Origin: Oceaniovalibus sp. ACAM 378
Lineage (GTDB): Bacteria > Pseudomonadota > Alphaproteobacteria > Rhodobacterales > Rhodobacteraceae
DNA: 64,000 nucleotides
NCBI RefSeq assembly: GCF_008085915.1
Contig: NZ_VSJK01000016.1
Location: 1 to 64,000, forward strand
Reading direction: 5' to 3'
The notes beneath the pieces are model-generated. The model searched no databases and was not told where the DNA came from. It saw only the letters and a program-made list of their open reading frames with translations. Of this stretch, positions 8,329-17,342 are shown in pieces. A program made the position numbers and the translations under genes. Position 1 is the first letter of the stretch; each line of letters begins with the position of its first letter.

Positions 8329-9210
8329 ATGACCAACATGAATCTCTATTCTCGCGGCGACAAGCTTTTCGTGGTCGTCAACATGGTGCTGATCGCGCTG
8401 TTCACGCTCTCGACGCTCTATCCGTTCATCTATATCGCCTCGCTGTCCATGAGTACGGGTTACGAGGCGCGGGCCGGCAATGTGATCCTGACCCCGGTCG
8501 GGTTCACGCTGGAAGCCTATAAGCAGGTGCTAAGCGAGCCGCTGTTTTGGTCGTCCTACGGCAACACCTTCATTTACACCATCGGCGGCACGTTGATGAG
8601 CCTGGCGTTCATCATCCCCGGCGCCTACGCCTTGTCCAAGCCGCAGCTTTACGGACGACGGTTTTGGAACCTGGTGGTGGCCTTTACCATGTGGTTCAAC
8701 GCCGGTCTCATCCCGTTCTTTTTGAACATGCGCGACCTTGGACTGCTGGACAGCTATTTCGGCATCATCATCGGTTTCGCGGTGAACGGCTTCAACATCA
8801 TCCTGCTGCGCAACTTCTTCGAAGGTATTCCGCAGTCCTTCGAGGAAGCCGCCCGGATGGACGGCGCCAACGAATTCCAGGTTTTGTGGAAGGTCTACAT
8901 GCCGCTGTCGAAGCCGGCGATTGCCACGGTGGCGCTGTTTTGCATCGTGTCGCGCTGGAACGGCTTCTTCTGGGCAATGGTCCTGCTTCAGGACGAGGAC
9001 AAGATCCCGCTTCAGGTCTATCTGCGGAAGGTCATTGCCGAGCTTTCCGATGACGAGGAATTCGCCACATCACTGCTGTCCGCCGCCTATTCGTTCGAAA
9101 CGGTGAGCGCCGCGATCATCGTCTGCTCGATCATCCCGATCCTGCTGATCTACCCGTTCCTTCAGAAATACTTCTCGAAGGGCATCCTGCTGGGCGGGGT
9201 CAAGGAATGA
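8329..9210 (+). CDS. algM2: Alginate ABC permease AlgM2-like (YtcP/LplC family)
   Basis: This is the second inner-membrane subunit of the carbohydrate importer. The 293 residues match the length I recall for AlgM2 of Sphingomonas A1. Six hydrophobic segments are visible. The EAA motif EEAARMDGANEFQVLWKVYMP lies near residue 185 and contacts the ATPase. The C-terminus reads YPFLQKYFSKGILLGGVKE, the characteristic tail of YtcP/LplC-type permeases. The ATG at 8329 follows GGGGGGAAGACC, a strong ribosome-binding site, 12 bp after the preceding frame. The binding-protein gene starts 29 bp downstream. Its intactness contrasts with the interrupted partner permease. Confidence 0.87.
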   Translation: MTNMNLYSRGDKLFVVVNMVLIALFTLSTLYPFIYIASLSMSTGYEARAGNVILTPVGFTLEAYKQVLSEPLFWSSYGNTFIYTIGGTLMSLAFIIPGAYALSKPQLYGRRFWNLVVAFTMWFNAGLIPFFLNMRDLGLLDSYFGIIIGFAVNGFNIILLRNFFEGIPQSFEEAARMDGANEFQVLWKVYMPLSKPAIATVALFCIVSRWNGFFWAMVLLQDEDKIPLQVYLRKVIAELSDDEEFATSLLSAAYSFETVSAAIIVCSIIPILLIYPFLQKYFSKGILLGGVKE

Positions 9211-9239
9211 ACCGAGTAATTTGCAACAGGGAGGACAAC

Positions 9240-10790
9240 ATGCGAACCTTTAAACTGTCACTTGCCATGCTGGCGACTACCGCGATGACGGCCCCGGCCT
9301 TTGCCGAAAGTCACCTGCCGATCGTGGACGAGCCGCTGGAACTGACGATCCACATGCACTGGGACAGGGCGCAAGGTTACGATGAAAACTATGCCGTCGA
9401 ACAAAAGGCTCGCGAACTCACCAACGTCCATCTGATCGACGCCACCGCTGGCCGGAACAGCACGGACCCTCGCGAAGCGATCAACCTTCTGCTGGCGCAG
9501 GGCGATCTGCCCGACATCGTCGGCAGCCAGCTGCTGTTGCAGCCGGTCAACCAGTATGGCCCGGAAGGCGCCTTTGTTCCGCTGAACGATCTGGTCGAAG
9601 AACATGCGCCCAACATCAAGAAGTTCTGGGAGGAACATCCTGGTCTGGTCGAGGCGATTTCGGCGCATGACGGCAATTACTACTACATTCCGTACCTTCC
9701 CGACGGTAAATATGGCCGGGCGTGGTACGTGCGGCAGGACTGGCTCGACAAGCTGGGGCTGGAACAGCCCGATACCGTCGATGCGCTTTACGATGTGCTG
9801 GTGGCGTTCCGGGATCAGGACCCCAACGGCAACAGCCGAAAGGACGAAGTGCCCTTCTTTGTCCGCGACTGGGAAGAGGCGATCCGGCTTGTCACACTTT
9901 GGGACGGGCGCTCTTCGGGATCGGACACGCCGCATGATTTCATGATCAGCGAAGCAGGCAAGGTGGTGCATCCCTATGCGCAGACCACTTATCGCGACGG
10001 GCTGGCCAATATCGCCAAATGGTATCAAGAAGGGCTGATCGACGCGGAAATCTTCACCCGCGGAACCAGCGCGCGCGATTTTCTGCTGGGTGAGAACCTG
10101 GGCGGCATGACGCACGACTGGTTCGCCTCCACCTCTGGCTATAACGCCGCGCTTGGGGACCGGATCGAGGGCTTCAATTTCATCCCCTTCCTGCCGCCAA
10201 AATCGGTGTCGGGTGTGCGGATGGAGGAACACCGCCGGATCCCGATCAAACCCGACGGATGGGCGATCAGCTTTAGCAACGAGCACCCGGTCGAGACCAT
10301 CAAATATTTCGATTTCTGGTTTTCGGAACAGGGCAGCCTGCTGTCGAACTTCGGCGTCGAAGGCGAAACTTGGGACATGATCGACGGCGAGCCGGTGTTC
10401 AAGGACGAGGTTCTCAACAGCGATCAGGCCGTGAATGCCCAGCTCTGGGCCGTGGGCGCGCAGATCAAGAAGGGCTATCCGCAGGATTACCGCTATGAAT
10501 GGCAATGGACTGCGGATGCTGCCCGCGAGGGGATCGAGCTTTACGACAGCGAAGATCTGCTGGTCGATCAGTTCCTCGGTGTCGCATTCAGCCAGGAAGA
10601 ACAGGCGGTCTATGACAAGTACTGGCCGTCCATCAAGACCTACATGCTCGAGCGTCAGCAAGCCTGGGTTCTGGGCACCGGCGATGTCAACGCGGACTGG
10701 GACGGCTATGTCGCGACGCTCGATAAGATGGGTCTCGAAAAGGTTCTGGACGTCATGAACACAGCCTACGCGCGTCAATACGACGGCTGA
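9240..10790 (+). CDS. algQ1: Alginate-oligosaccharide binding protein, AlgQ1/AlgQ2-like (copy 1)
   Basis: This periplasmic solute-binding protein would deliver alginate or oligouronides to the AlgM1-AlgM2-AlgS importer. The ATG at 9240 follows GGGAGGACAAC. A Sec signal peptide (MRTFKLSLAMLATTAMTAPAFA) precedes a mature protein of about 494 residues. The body resembles Sphingomonas AlgQ1/AlgQ2 from memory: IHMHWDRA, GDLPDIVG, QYGPEGAFVPLN, and DPNGNSRKDE at residues 194-203, which matches the calcium-binding loop of AlgQ. Other shared blocks are GGMTHDWFAST, RRIPIKPDGWAI and AYARQYDG near the C-terminus. A paralogue follows 92 bp downstream. Signal peptide and family are clear. The ligand is inferred from the lyase and KdgF in the same operon. 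Confidence 0.87.
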   Translation: MRTFKLSLAMLATTAMTAPAFAESHLPIVDEPLELTIHMHWDRAQGYDENYAVEQKARELTNVHLIDATAGRNSTDPREAINLLLAQGDLPDIVGSQLLLQPVNQYGPEGAFVPLNDLVEEHAPNIKKFWEEHPGLVEAISAHDGNYYYIPYLPDGKYGRAWYVRQDWLDKLGLEQPDTVDALYDVLVAFRDQDPNGNSRKDEVPFFVRDWEEAIRLVTLWDGRSSGSDTPHDFMISEAGKVVHPYAQTTYRDGLANIAKWYQEGLIDAEIFTRGTSARDFLLGENLGGMTHDWFASTSGYNAALGDRIEGFNFIPFLPPKSVSGVRMEEHRRIPIKPDGWAISFSNEHPVETIKYFDFWFSEQGSLLSNFGVEGETWDMIDGEPVFKDEVLNSDQAVNAQLWAVGAQIKKGYPQDYRYEWQWTADAAREGIELYDSEDLLVDQFLGVAFSQEEQAVYDKYWPSIKTYMLERQQAWVLGTGDVNADWDGYVATLDKMGLEKVLDVMNTAYARQYDG

Positions 10791-10882
10791 TCTATCCGCG
10801 CTCGGGCGGCGTGCCTCTGACGGGCCCGACCCCGGGCAGGGCGACGACTTTGTAGCATATTTTTGCATTCAGGGAGGACATC

Positions 10883-12448
10883 ATGCGAACTTTTAAACTG
10901 TCAATTGCTATGCTTGCGACGACGGCCATGACGGCCCCGGCATTTGCCGAAAGCCATCTGCCGATCGTTGATGAGCCGCTGGAACTGACAATCCACATGC
11001 ACTGGCCCCGCGCCCAGGGTTATGGTGTCGGCGGCGACACGGGCGTGATCTATCCGGTTGAGGAGGTCGCTCGTGAAAAAACCAACATTCATCTGATCGA
11101 CAAGACCTCGGGCCGCAACACCACGGACAACAACGAGGCGATGAACCTGCTGATCGCCACCGGCGACCTTCCCGACATCGTCGGCGGCAACCTCATCCAG
11201 CAGCCGGTCAACCAATATGGCCCCGAAGGTGCGTTCGTGCCGCTGAACGAGCTGGTGGAGGAGCACGCGCCCAACATCAAGAAGTTCTGGGAGGAACACC
11301 CAGGCCTGAAGGAAGCCATCTCGGCCTATGATGGCAATTACTACTACATCCCCTATCTGCCCGATGGAAAATACGGGCGGGCCTGGTACATCCGTCAGGA
11401 CTGGCTTGACAAGCTGGGCCTCGAACAGCCCGACAACGTGGACGAACTGCATGACGTGTTGGTGGCGTTCCGTGACCAGGACCCGAATGGCAACGGCAGG
11501 AAGGACGAAGTGCCCTATTTCGCCCGGCAATGGGAGGAAGTGAATCGCCTGCTGACGCTGTGGGATGCGCGGTCGTCGGGTTCGGACACCTATCACGACT
11601 TCTATATCAATGATGAAGGCACGGTGGTGCACCCCTACGCGCAGCCAGCCTATCGCGACGCGCTGGCCAATGTGGCGAAGTGGTACGAGGAAGGCCTGAT
11701 CGACGCCGAGATTTTCACCCGCGGCGCGTCCTCACGCGACTTCCTGCTGGGCGAGAACCTGGGCGGCATGACCCACGACTGGTTCGCCTCCACCTCGGGC
11801 TATAACGCGGCGCTGGCCGAAAAGGTGCCGGGCTTCAACTTCATCCCGTTCCTGCCACCGAAATCGGCCGGTGGCGTACGGATGGAAGAGCACCGCCGCA
11901 TCCCGATCAAGCCGGATGGCTGGGCGATCACCTATAAAAACGAACACCCAGTCGAGACGATCGAGTACTTCGACTTCTTCTTTTCCGAAGAGGGGGCGCT
12001 GCTGGCCAACTTCGGTGTCGAGGGCAAGACCTGGGACATGGTCGACGGCGAGCCGGTCTACAAGCCGGAAGTGCTGGAATCGGGCACCCCGGTGAACAGC
12101 CAGATGTACTTGGAAGGCGCGCAGATCTATCGCGGCTATCCGCAGGACTACCGCTATGAATGGCAGTGGACCGATCCTGCGGCGCGTGAGGGGATCGAGC
12201 TCTATGACTCGGAAGACCTGCTGGTCGACCAGTTTCTGGGCGTGGCCTTCAACAAGGATGAGCAGGCGGTCTATGACAAGTACTGGCCGTCCCTCAAGAC
12301 CTACATGCTGGAGCGTCAGCAGGCCTGGATTCTTGGTTCGGGCGATATCAAGGCGGACTGGGATGCCTACGTCGCAACGCTTGAAAAGATGGGCTACTCA
12401 AAGATCATCGAAGTCATGAATACGGCTTACGTGCGCCAGTACAGCTGA
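10883..12448 (+). CDS. algQ2: Alginate-oligosaccharide binding protein, AlgQ1/AlgQ2-like (copy 2)
   Basis: This is a tandem paralogue of the preceding gene, with an almost identical signal peptide and long shared blocks. It has 521 residues, and the calcium-loop equivalent DPNGNGRKDE lies at 200-209. The main difference is a few extra residues near the mature N-terminus (GYGVGGDTGVIYP) that lengthen the first loop. Two binding proteins serving one importer is the arrangement described for algQ1/algQ2 in Sphingomonas A1. The copies probably differ in preference for oligomer length or for mannuronate versus guluronate ends. GGGAGGACATC precedes the ATG. Near-identity of the 5' ends suggests duplication followed by divergence, or gene conversion. 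Confidence 0.87.
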   Translation: MRTFKLSIAMLATTAMTAPAFAESHLPIVDEPLELTIHMHWPRAQGYGVGGDTGVIYPVEEVAREKTNIHLIDKTSGRNTTDNNEAMNLLIATGDLPDIVGGNLIQQPVNQYGPEGAFVPLNELVEEHAPNIKKFWEEHPGLKEAISAYDGNYYYIPYLPDGKYGRAWYIRQDWLDKLGLEQPDNVDELHDVLVAFRDQDPNGNGRKDEVPYFARQWEEVNRLLTLWDARSSGSDTYHDFYINDEGTVVHPYAQPAYRDALANVAKWYEEGLIDAEIFTRGASSRDFLLGENLGGMTHDWFASTSGYNAALAEKVPGFNFIPFLPPKSAGGVRMEEHRRIPIKPDGWAITYKNEHPVETIEYFDFFFSEEGALLANFGVEGKTWDMVDGEPVYKPEVLESGTPVNSQMYLEGAQIYRGYPQDYRYEWQWTDPAAREGIELYDSEDLLVDQFLGVAFNKDEQAVYDKYWPSLKTYMLERQQAWILGSGDIKADWDAYVATLEKMGYSKIIEVMNTAYVRQYS

Positions 12449-12477
12449 TCCTTCCTTGAAACACCCTGAAACCGAAT

Positions 12478-12495
12478 GCGGCCGACACCGGCCGC
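12478..12495 (+). terminator. Hairpin after the second binding-protein gene
   Basis: GCGGCCG-ACAC-CGGCCGC forms a 7-bp perfect G+C stem with a 4-nt loop, 29 bp after the binding-protein stop. There is no T-run, so it is more likely a partial terminator or 3' mRNA stabiliser that separates high binding-protein expression from the lyase gene than a full stop. Confidence 0.5.
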
Positions 12496-12532
12496 GTTCC
12501 CCCTATTTCGCAAGCAACAGGAAAGCAGAAAG

Positions 12533-14851
12533 ATGCCCGGCACAGCCGCTCCCACGCTCGACGAACCCAAAGCCGGACGCCTGACGATCCAGTACGCGCC
12601 GGACGCGACAACCGACATCGTCGAGAACCCGCCGCGATTCACCTGGCTGCCGGTGATCGAGGACGAGGCGCAGTATGTGCTGCGCATCTCGACCGACCCG
12701 AACTTCCCGGCCAAGGGCACACAGGTGTTTGCCAATATCCCGCTGAATTTCTTTACGCCCGACGTGGCGCTGACTCCGGGGCAGCACCACTGGTCCTATG
12801 CGGTCTGTGACGCGGGTGGAAAGCCCGCGTCGGGCTGGAGCCAGACCCGCAGCTTTAGCGTTGCCGATGGACTGCCAGAGACACCTCTGGCCTCGCGCAA
12901 GACGCGCTTTGACAATGCGACCGGCGCGCATCCGCGATTGTGGCTGACGCCCGACCGGTTGGCCGACTTCCGCGAGGCGCTCAAGGCCGACCCCGATCAT
13001 TGCACATGGGCCACCTTCTACGAACAGTCCGTCCTGCCCTGGATGGACCGCGACGTCATGAAAGAGCCCGCAGGCTATCCGGACCACAAGCGCACGGCGC
13101 CGGTCTGGCGCCAGACCTATATCGATCTTCAGGAGCTGATGTACGCGATCCGTCACCTCGCCATCGGCGGGATGGTGACCGGCGATCAGGCTATGATGGA
13201 CCGCGCCAAGGAATGGCTGTTGGAAGCGGCGTCCTGGGATCCGATGGGTGTCACATCGCGCGCCTATACCGACGAATGGGCCTATCGCGTCACCAACGCG
13301 CTCACCTGGGGGTACGATTGGCTTTACGACCAGTTGACAGAGGATGAGCGGCAACAGGTCCGCACTTGCCTCCTTGCGCGCACCCGCGACATCGCCGAAC
13401 ACGCGATCGTCAATGCCAAGATCCACCTGTTTCCCTACGACAGCCATGCGGTGCGCTCGGTCTCGCTGACCCTGATCCCGGCCTGCATCGCGCTGATGGG
13501 CGAGGCCAAGGATGACGAGGCCCGCGAATGGCTGGATTATTGCATCGAATTCCTATTCACCGTTTATTCGCCGTGGGGCGACAGTGACGGGGGCTGGGCC
13601 GAGGGCACGAATTACTGGATGATGGGCATGGCCTATCTGATCGACGCGGCCAACCGTTTGAAGTCCTACAGCGGGATCGACCTGTACAAGCGGCCCTTCT
13701 TTCAGAACACCGGGGATTTCCCCCTGTTCTGCAAGGCGCCCAACACCCGCCGCGCCACCTTTGGCGACGACAGCACGCAAGGCGATCTGCCGGGCATCAA
13801 GACCGGCCTGAATATGCGCCAGTTCGCGGGGGTCACCGGCAATGGTGCCTATCAGTGGTATTGCGACCAGAACCTGGCGATCAACCCCGGCACCGAAATG
13901 GCGTTCTACAACTGGGGCTGGTGGGACACCCGCTTTGACGAGCTGACCTTCCGCACCGATTTCCCCTTTGTCGAGGCCACACCGCCGCAAGGCGGGATGC
14001 GCCATTTCAAGGGCATCGGCTGGGTCGGTATCCAGCACGCGATGGACGATCCCGATCAGCACATCCAGTTCGTGTTCAAATCCAGCAAGTTCGGGTCGAT
14101 CAGTCACAGCCACGGCGATCAGAACGCCTTCTGCATGGCGGCCTATGGCGAAGATCTGGCAATCCAGTCTGGCTATTATGTGGCTTTCGGATCGACCATG
14201 CACCGCGAGTGGCGGCGCCAAACGCGCTCCAAGAATGCCATACTGATCGATGGCAAGGGCCAGTATGCGGACAAGAACAAGGCCAAGGCTATGACCGCCA
14301 CCGGGCGGATAATCACCGCCGAGGTGCACGATGATCATTACTATATCAAAGGCGACGCGACCGAAGCCTATCGGAGCCTGTCGCCCGAGGTGACGCTGGC
14401 AGAACGCGAAGTCTATTTCGTGCAAAACAGCTATTTCGTGATCGTTGACAGCGTCGATGCACAAACGCCGGTCTCGGTGGATTGGCTGCTGCACGCCAAT
14501 GCGCCCTATGATCTGGGCAAGTCCTCGTTTCGCTATACCGGGCAGCGGGCCGGGTTTTATGGCCAGGTGATCTGGTCCGAGGCAGGCAAGCCCGAATTGA
14601 CGCAGGTAACCGGCTTTCCGGGCGTCGATCCTTCGGAATACGAAGGGCTGCCGGTCAGCACCTGCCTGCATGCGCGCTATCCAAAGGCCACGCGCCACCG
14701 CATCGCAACCCTGCTGGTGCCCTACAAACTAAGCGAGCCAAAGAGGATTTTCCATTTCCTCGATGACCAGGGGTATGACGCCGATCTGTATTTCACCGAC
14801 TCCGAAGAAAACGCGTTTCGGGTGGTGATGAAAAAGTTGGCCAAGACCTGA
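12533..14851 (+). CDS. Exotype oligoalginate/oligouronide lyase, PL15-like (DUF4962 + heparinase II/III)
   Basis: The lyase would cleave oligoalginate from an end by beta-elimination and release unsaturated uronate monomers in the cytoplasm. No signal peptide is visible, which fits uptake of oligomers first. The 772 residues align from memory along their full length with Agrobacterium Atu3025 (PL15). They comprise an N-terminal beta-sandwich (DEPKAGRLTIQYAP, NPPRFTWLP), an alpha/alpha-barrel with FPYDSHAVRS (His305) and EGTNYWMMGMAYL (Tyr361), and a heparinase II/III beta-sheet domain with SHSHGDQNAF. His305 and Tyr361 correspond in context to the catalytic His and Tyr of Atu3025. The chosen ATG 12533 has GGAAAGCAGAAAG upstream. 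It lies between the binding proteins and kdgF. Heparinase-fold enzymes have several substrates, so another uronide is possible. Confidence 0.85.
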   Translation: MPGTAAPTLDEPKAGRLTIQYAPDATTDIVENPPRFTWLPVIEDEAQYVLRISTDPNFPAKGTQVFANIPLNFFTPDVALTPGQHHWSYAVCDAGGKPASGWSQTRSFSVADGLPETPLASRKTRFDNATGAHPRLWLTPDRLADFREALKADPDHCTWATFYEQSVLPWMDRDVMKEPAGYPDHKRTAPVWRQTYIDLQELMYAIRHLAIGGMVTGDQAMMDRAKEWLLEAASWDPMGVTSRAYTDEWAYRVTNALTWGYDWLYDQLTEDERQQVRTCLLARTRDIAEHAIVNAKIHLFPYDSHAVRSVSLTLIPACIALMGEAKDDEAREWLDYCIEFLFTVYSPWGDSDGGWAEGTNYWMMGMAYLIDAANRLKSYSGIDLYKRPFFQNTGDFPLFCKAPNTRRATFGDDSTQGDLPGIKTGLNMRQFAGVTGNGAYQWYCDQNLAINPGTEMAFYNWGWWDTRFDELTFRTDFPFVEATPPQGGMRHFKGIGWVGIQHAMDDPDQHIQFVFKSSKFGSISHSHGDQNAFCMAAYGEDLAIQSGYYVAFGSTMHREWRRQTRSKNAILIDGKGQYADKNKAKAMTATGRIITAEVHDDHYYIKGDATEAYRSLSPEVTLAEREVYFVQNSYFVIVDSVDAQTPVSVDWLLHANAPYDLGKSSFRYTGQRAGFYGQVIWSEAGKPELTQVTGFPGVDPSEYEGLPVSTCLHARYPKATRHRIATLLVPYKLSEPKRIFHFLDDQGYDADLYFTDSEENAFRVVMKKLAKT

Positions 14852-14927
14852 GCCGACGCAGGACGCCTGGCAGGCCGACTGACCCGCCGGTGACCGCACG
14901 CAATATATGACGACAGGGAGACGCAAA

Positions 14928-15260
14928 ATGTCAGTTAAGAACTACTTCCCCGCCAGCGAGAACCAGTTTTTCGACGTCGGCGGCGGGCTGACCCGGAAGG
15001 TTGCGGCCTACAACGACAACGTGATGTGCGTCGAAGTGCATTTCGAGACGGGCACGGTGGCCGCACGTCACCACCACCCGCACGAACAAGTCACTTATGT
15101 CATCTCGGGCAAGTTCGAGTTCACCGTGGGCGACGACACTTACATCGTGACCGCGGGGGACTCGCTCTACAAACAGCCAAATATCGAACACGGGGCGACC
15201 TGCATCGAGGCAGGCACTCTGTTGGATATCTTCACGCCGCACCGTGAAGATTTTCTTTAA
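14928..15260 (+). CDS. kdgF: KdgF-like cupin, unsaturated uronate ring-opening enzyme
   Basis: KdgF converts 4,5-unsaturated uronate monomers, produced by lyases from alginate or pectin, into the linear keto form that reductases use. The 110-residue single cupin shows the metal-ligand pattern His48, His50, Gln54 (RHHHPHEQ) and His88. It ends with Asp100, Phe102 and Arg106 (DIFTPHRE), whose 0/+2/+6 spacing equals the catalytic Asp-Phe-Arg set described for Yersinia KdgF. The start ATG at 14928 follows GGGAGACGC. It lies 76 bp after the lyase and 39 bp before the reductase, so it is the middle step of the pathway in gene order. Function assignment is strong for a protein this small. Confidence 0.88.
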   Translation: MSVKNYFPASENQFFDVGGGLTRKVAAYNDNVMCVEVHFETGTVAARHHHPHEQVTYVISGKFEFTVGDDTYIVTAGDSLYKQPNIEHGATCIEAGTLLDIFTPHREDFL

Positions 15261-15299
15261 TTCACAGCACATCAAGAACGACTAAAAGGAGTATACGGC

Positions 15300-16181
15300 A
15301 TGTCCAAACCTGTCATCGGCTTCATCGGCCTCGGCCTCATGGGCGGAAATATGGTTGAGAACCTTCAGAAGAAGGGTTTCGAACTGGTCGTGATGGATCT
15401 GAACAAGGATGCGGTGGCGAAAGTCATCGACCGCGGCAATGCCCGCGAGGCCGCATCGCCTCGCGAACTGGCCGAAGCATCCGATATCGTCATGCTCTGC
15501 CTCACCACATCCGAAGTTGTCGAAAAGGTTGTGTATGGCGACAATGGCATTCTGGCCGGTATCGGAAAAGGTGCCGTGCTGATCGATTTCGGCACCTCGA
15601 TCCCGGCCTCGACCCGCCAGATCGGTGCCGATCTGGCGGCGAAGGGCGCGGGGATGATCGATGCACCGCTCGGCCGTACCCCGGCGCACGCCAAGGACGG
15701 CTTGCTCAACATCATGGTCGGAGGCGACAAAGAGACGTTCGACAAGGTCAAACCGGTGCTGGAAGAGCAGGGCGAGAACGTCTTCTACCTTGGTGCGCTT
15801 GGCGCCGGTCATGTGACCAAGCTGATAAACAATTTCATGGGCATGACCACCGTCTGCACGATGAGCCAGGCCTTCGCCGTGGCCGAACGCGCGGGTGTCG
15901 ACCGCCAGCAACTTTACGAGATCATGTCGACCGGTCCGTCGAATTCGCCCTTCATGGGCTTCTGCAAGAACTATGCGGTCGATGGCGTGAGCGATCTGGG
16001 CTTCTCGATCAGCAATGCCAACAAGGATCTCGGATATTTCCTCAAGATGGCCGAGGATTTGGGAACGCGGGCCGAAATCGCCGAGGGCACCTCACACAAC
16101 CTGCAGGCTGCCGTGAACGCGGGCATGGGCGACGGCAACGTTCCGGAAATCTTCGACTATTTCCGGAAGCTTGAAGCCTAG
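15300..16181 (+). CDS. HIBADH/6-phosphogluconate dehydrogenase-family reductase, candidate DEH reductase
   Basis: This NAD(P)-dependent beta-hydroxyacid dehydrogenase has 293 residues. The dinucleotide motif is GFIGLGLMGGNM (residues 7-18), followed by CLTTSEVVEKV. The family's catalytic Lys lies in GHVTKLINNF (Lys174). The next gene in the pathway after kdgF is expected to be a reductase of 4-deoxy-L-erythro-5-hexoseulose uronate (DEH) to 2-keto-3-deoxygluconate. Vibrio DehR belongs to this family, so that role is a reasonable inference. Alternatives are tartronate-semialdehyde or 3-hydroxyisobutyrate dehydrogenase. AAGGAG precedes the ATG by 10 bp. It is the last intact gene before a decayed SDR. 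Confidence 0.8.
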   Translation: MSKPVIGFIGLGLMGGNMVENLQKKGFELVVMDLNKDAVAKVIDRGNAREAASPRELAEASDIVMLCLTTSEVVEKVVYGDNGILAGIGKGAVLIDFGTSIPASTRQIGADLAAKGAGMIDAPLGRTPAHAKDGLLNIMVGGDKETFDKVKPVLEEQGENVFYLGALGAGHVTKLINNFMGMTTVCTMSQAFAVAERAGVDRQQLYEIMSTGPSNSPFMGFCKNYAVDGVSDLGFSISNANKDLGYFLKMAEDLGTRAEIAEGTSHNLQAAVNAGMGDGNVPEIFDYFRKLEA

Positions 16182-16240
16182 ACCGACGGAGCGCGCCCCA
16201 GGTCGATGCGATACGCCCACAAGAACAAGATCGAAAGACT

Positions 16241-16842
16241 ATGAAGGTCCTGGGGGAAACCGCAATCGTCACCGGTGGGGCGCGACATCGGACGCGCCTG
16301 CGCCGTCAAGGTGGCCTCTGAAGGTGCGAATGTGGCGATCAACTATTTCACCAGTGGCAAAATGGCCAAGGAGACCGTGGCGCAGATCAAGGCGCTTGGC
16401 GGCAAAGCCCGCGGACGTCGAGGCGCTGGTGGAGAAGACTGTGGAGGCTTTTGGCGGCGTCGACATTCTGTTTGAACAATGCGGGCGGGCCGATCGCGCG
16501 CAAAACCATCGCCGAAATGCCGCTGGAACACTGGCAGACGGTAAGGGACCTTAACCTGAAAAGCACCTTCCTGATGACCAAAGCCTGCCTTGCTCACATG
16601 AAGTCGGGCGCGATCGTTCGGACATCCGCGTCAACGCCCTGTGCCCCGGGATGATCGAGACGGATTTCCACAACATCCACACCGCCGACGCGGCCCGCCG
16701 CGGATACGAGGCGGCGGCCCCGGTCAAACGGCAAGGCACGTCCGAGGATACGGCGAACCTTGTGCTGTTGCTTGCCTGCGACGACTCGGCGTTCATCACC
16801 GGGGCCAATATCCAAATCAATGGCGGTGTGCTGTGCAGTTGA
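16241..16842 (+). pseudogene. Decayed short-chain dehydrogenase (SDR)
   Basis: An SDR can be followed across three frames. It starts at ATG 16241 (MKVLGETAIVTGGA), continues in a second frame with [22 protein letters not shown], then [20 protein letters not shown], and ends with [12 protein letters not shown] and [16 protein letters not shown] before the stop at 16842. At least three frame changes are needed. The block with the catalytic YxxxK is missing between AHMKSG and IRVNALCPG, which points to an internal deletion. It sits 60 bp after the reductase, in operon orientation. SDR-type enzymes also reduce DEH (Sphingomonas A1-R), so this may be a superseded second reductase. Confidence 0.8.
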
Positions 16843-16883
16843 CAGAAACCGGCGAGGGTCGAGTGTAAGATATCAAGGAAATA

Positions 16884-17342
16884 TCACCTCGTCCAAATCA
16901 TGCGAATATCGGGACATTTCTCCTCGTTGTTGGCTCCCTCAGTCCGTTCGGAAACCTCAAAGCCGTGGTGACGATAGAAATCTTGCGCGTCGGTATTCTG
17001 CTCGAACACCCAAAGCTGAACAAAGTTCACTCTGCACAGAACCCTTTGCAGGAGGAAGGAACCAAGCCGTTGCCGCCACGCGTCAGGTGCAATGTAGAGA
17101 TGGTTTATCCAGTCACCGTGGAGCGACGCGAACCCTTTCAGCACCCGGTCCCGCTCGATAACTTCGATGGTTTCGACACCCAGAACGCGGTTTTCGAAAA
17201 ATCGCTGATCGGCCTCCGGACTGTGCAAGACAGGCAACCAAGGCATACGAGCAGCCCGTGCTGTACGGAATATCCTTACCAAGCCGGGAATATCCGAAGT
17301 CTGTGCAGGACGGACATGCACGGCTGCACGTTCTTCAGTCAA
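16884..17342 (-). CDS. GNAT-family N-acetyltransferase
   Basis: This is a small acetyl-CoA-dependent acetyltransferase, and its substrate is unknown. I place the start at TTG 17342 because AGGAGG lies 7 bp upstream, giving 152 residues from LTEERAAVHVRPAQ. The frame runs open further back without a good start. The GNAT fold is visible: VRPAQTSDIPGLVRIF at the N-terminus, then INHLYIAPDAWRQRLGSFLL as the acetyl-CoA-binding motif. It ends with LWVFEQNTDAQDFYRHHGFE, the family-typical C-terminal block. In the motif the first Gly of the usual RxxGxG pattern is replaced (RQRLGS), so activity is not assured. The gene converges with the decayed SDR and marks the end of the alginate locus. Confidence 0.75.
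   Translation of the reverse strand: MTEERAAVHVRPAQTSDIPGLVRIFRTARAARMPWLPVLHSPEADQRFFENRVLGVETIEVIERDRVLKGFASLHGDWINHLYIAPDAWRQRLGSFLLQRVLCRVNFVQLWVFEQNTDAQDFYRHHGFEVSERTEGANNEEKCPDIRMIWTR

Noticed and set aside
9258-10868. Long open frame of about 530 codons antisense to the first binding protein
   Set aside because: The sense strand has a clear signal peptide and family match. The antisense product has no domain pattern and a basic, low-complexity look.
13553-14698. Open frame of about 380 codons antisense to the lyase
   Set aside because: It is a shadow of the PL15-like gene, with no start signal.
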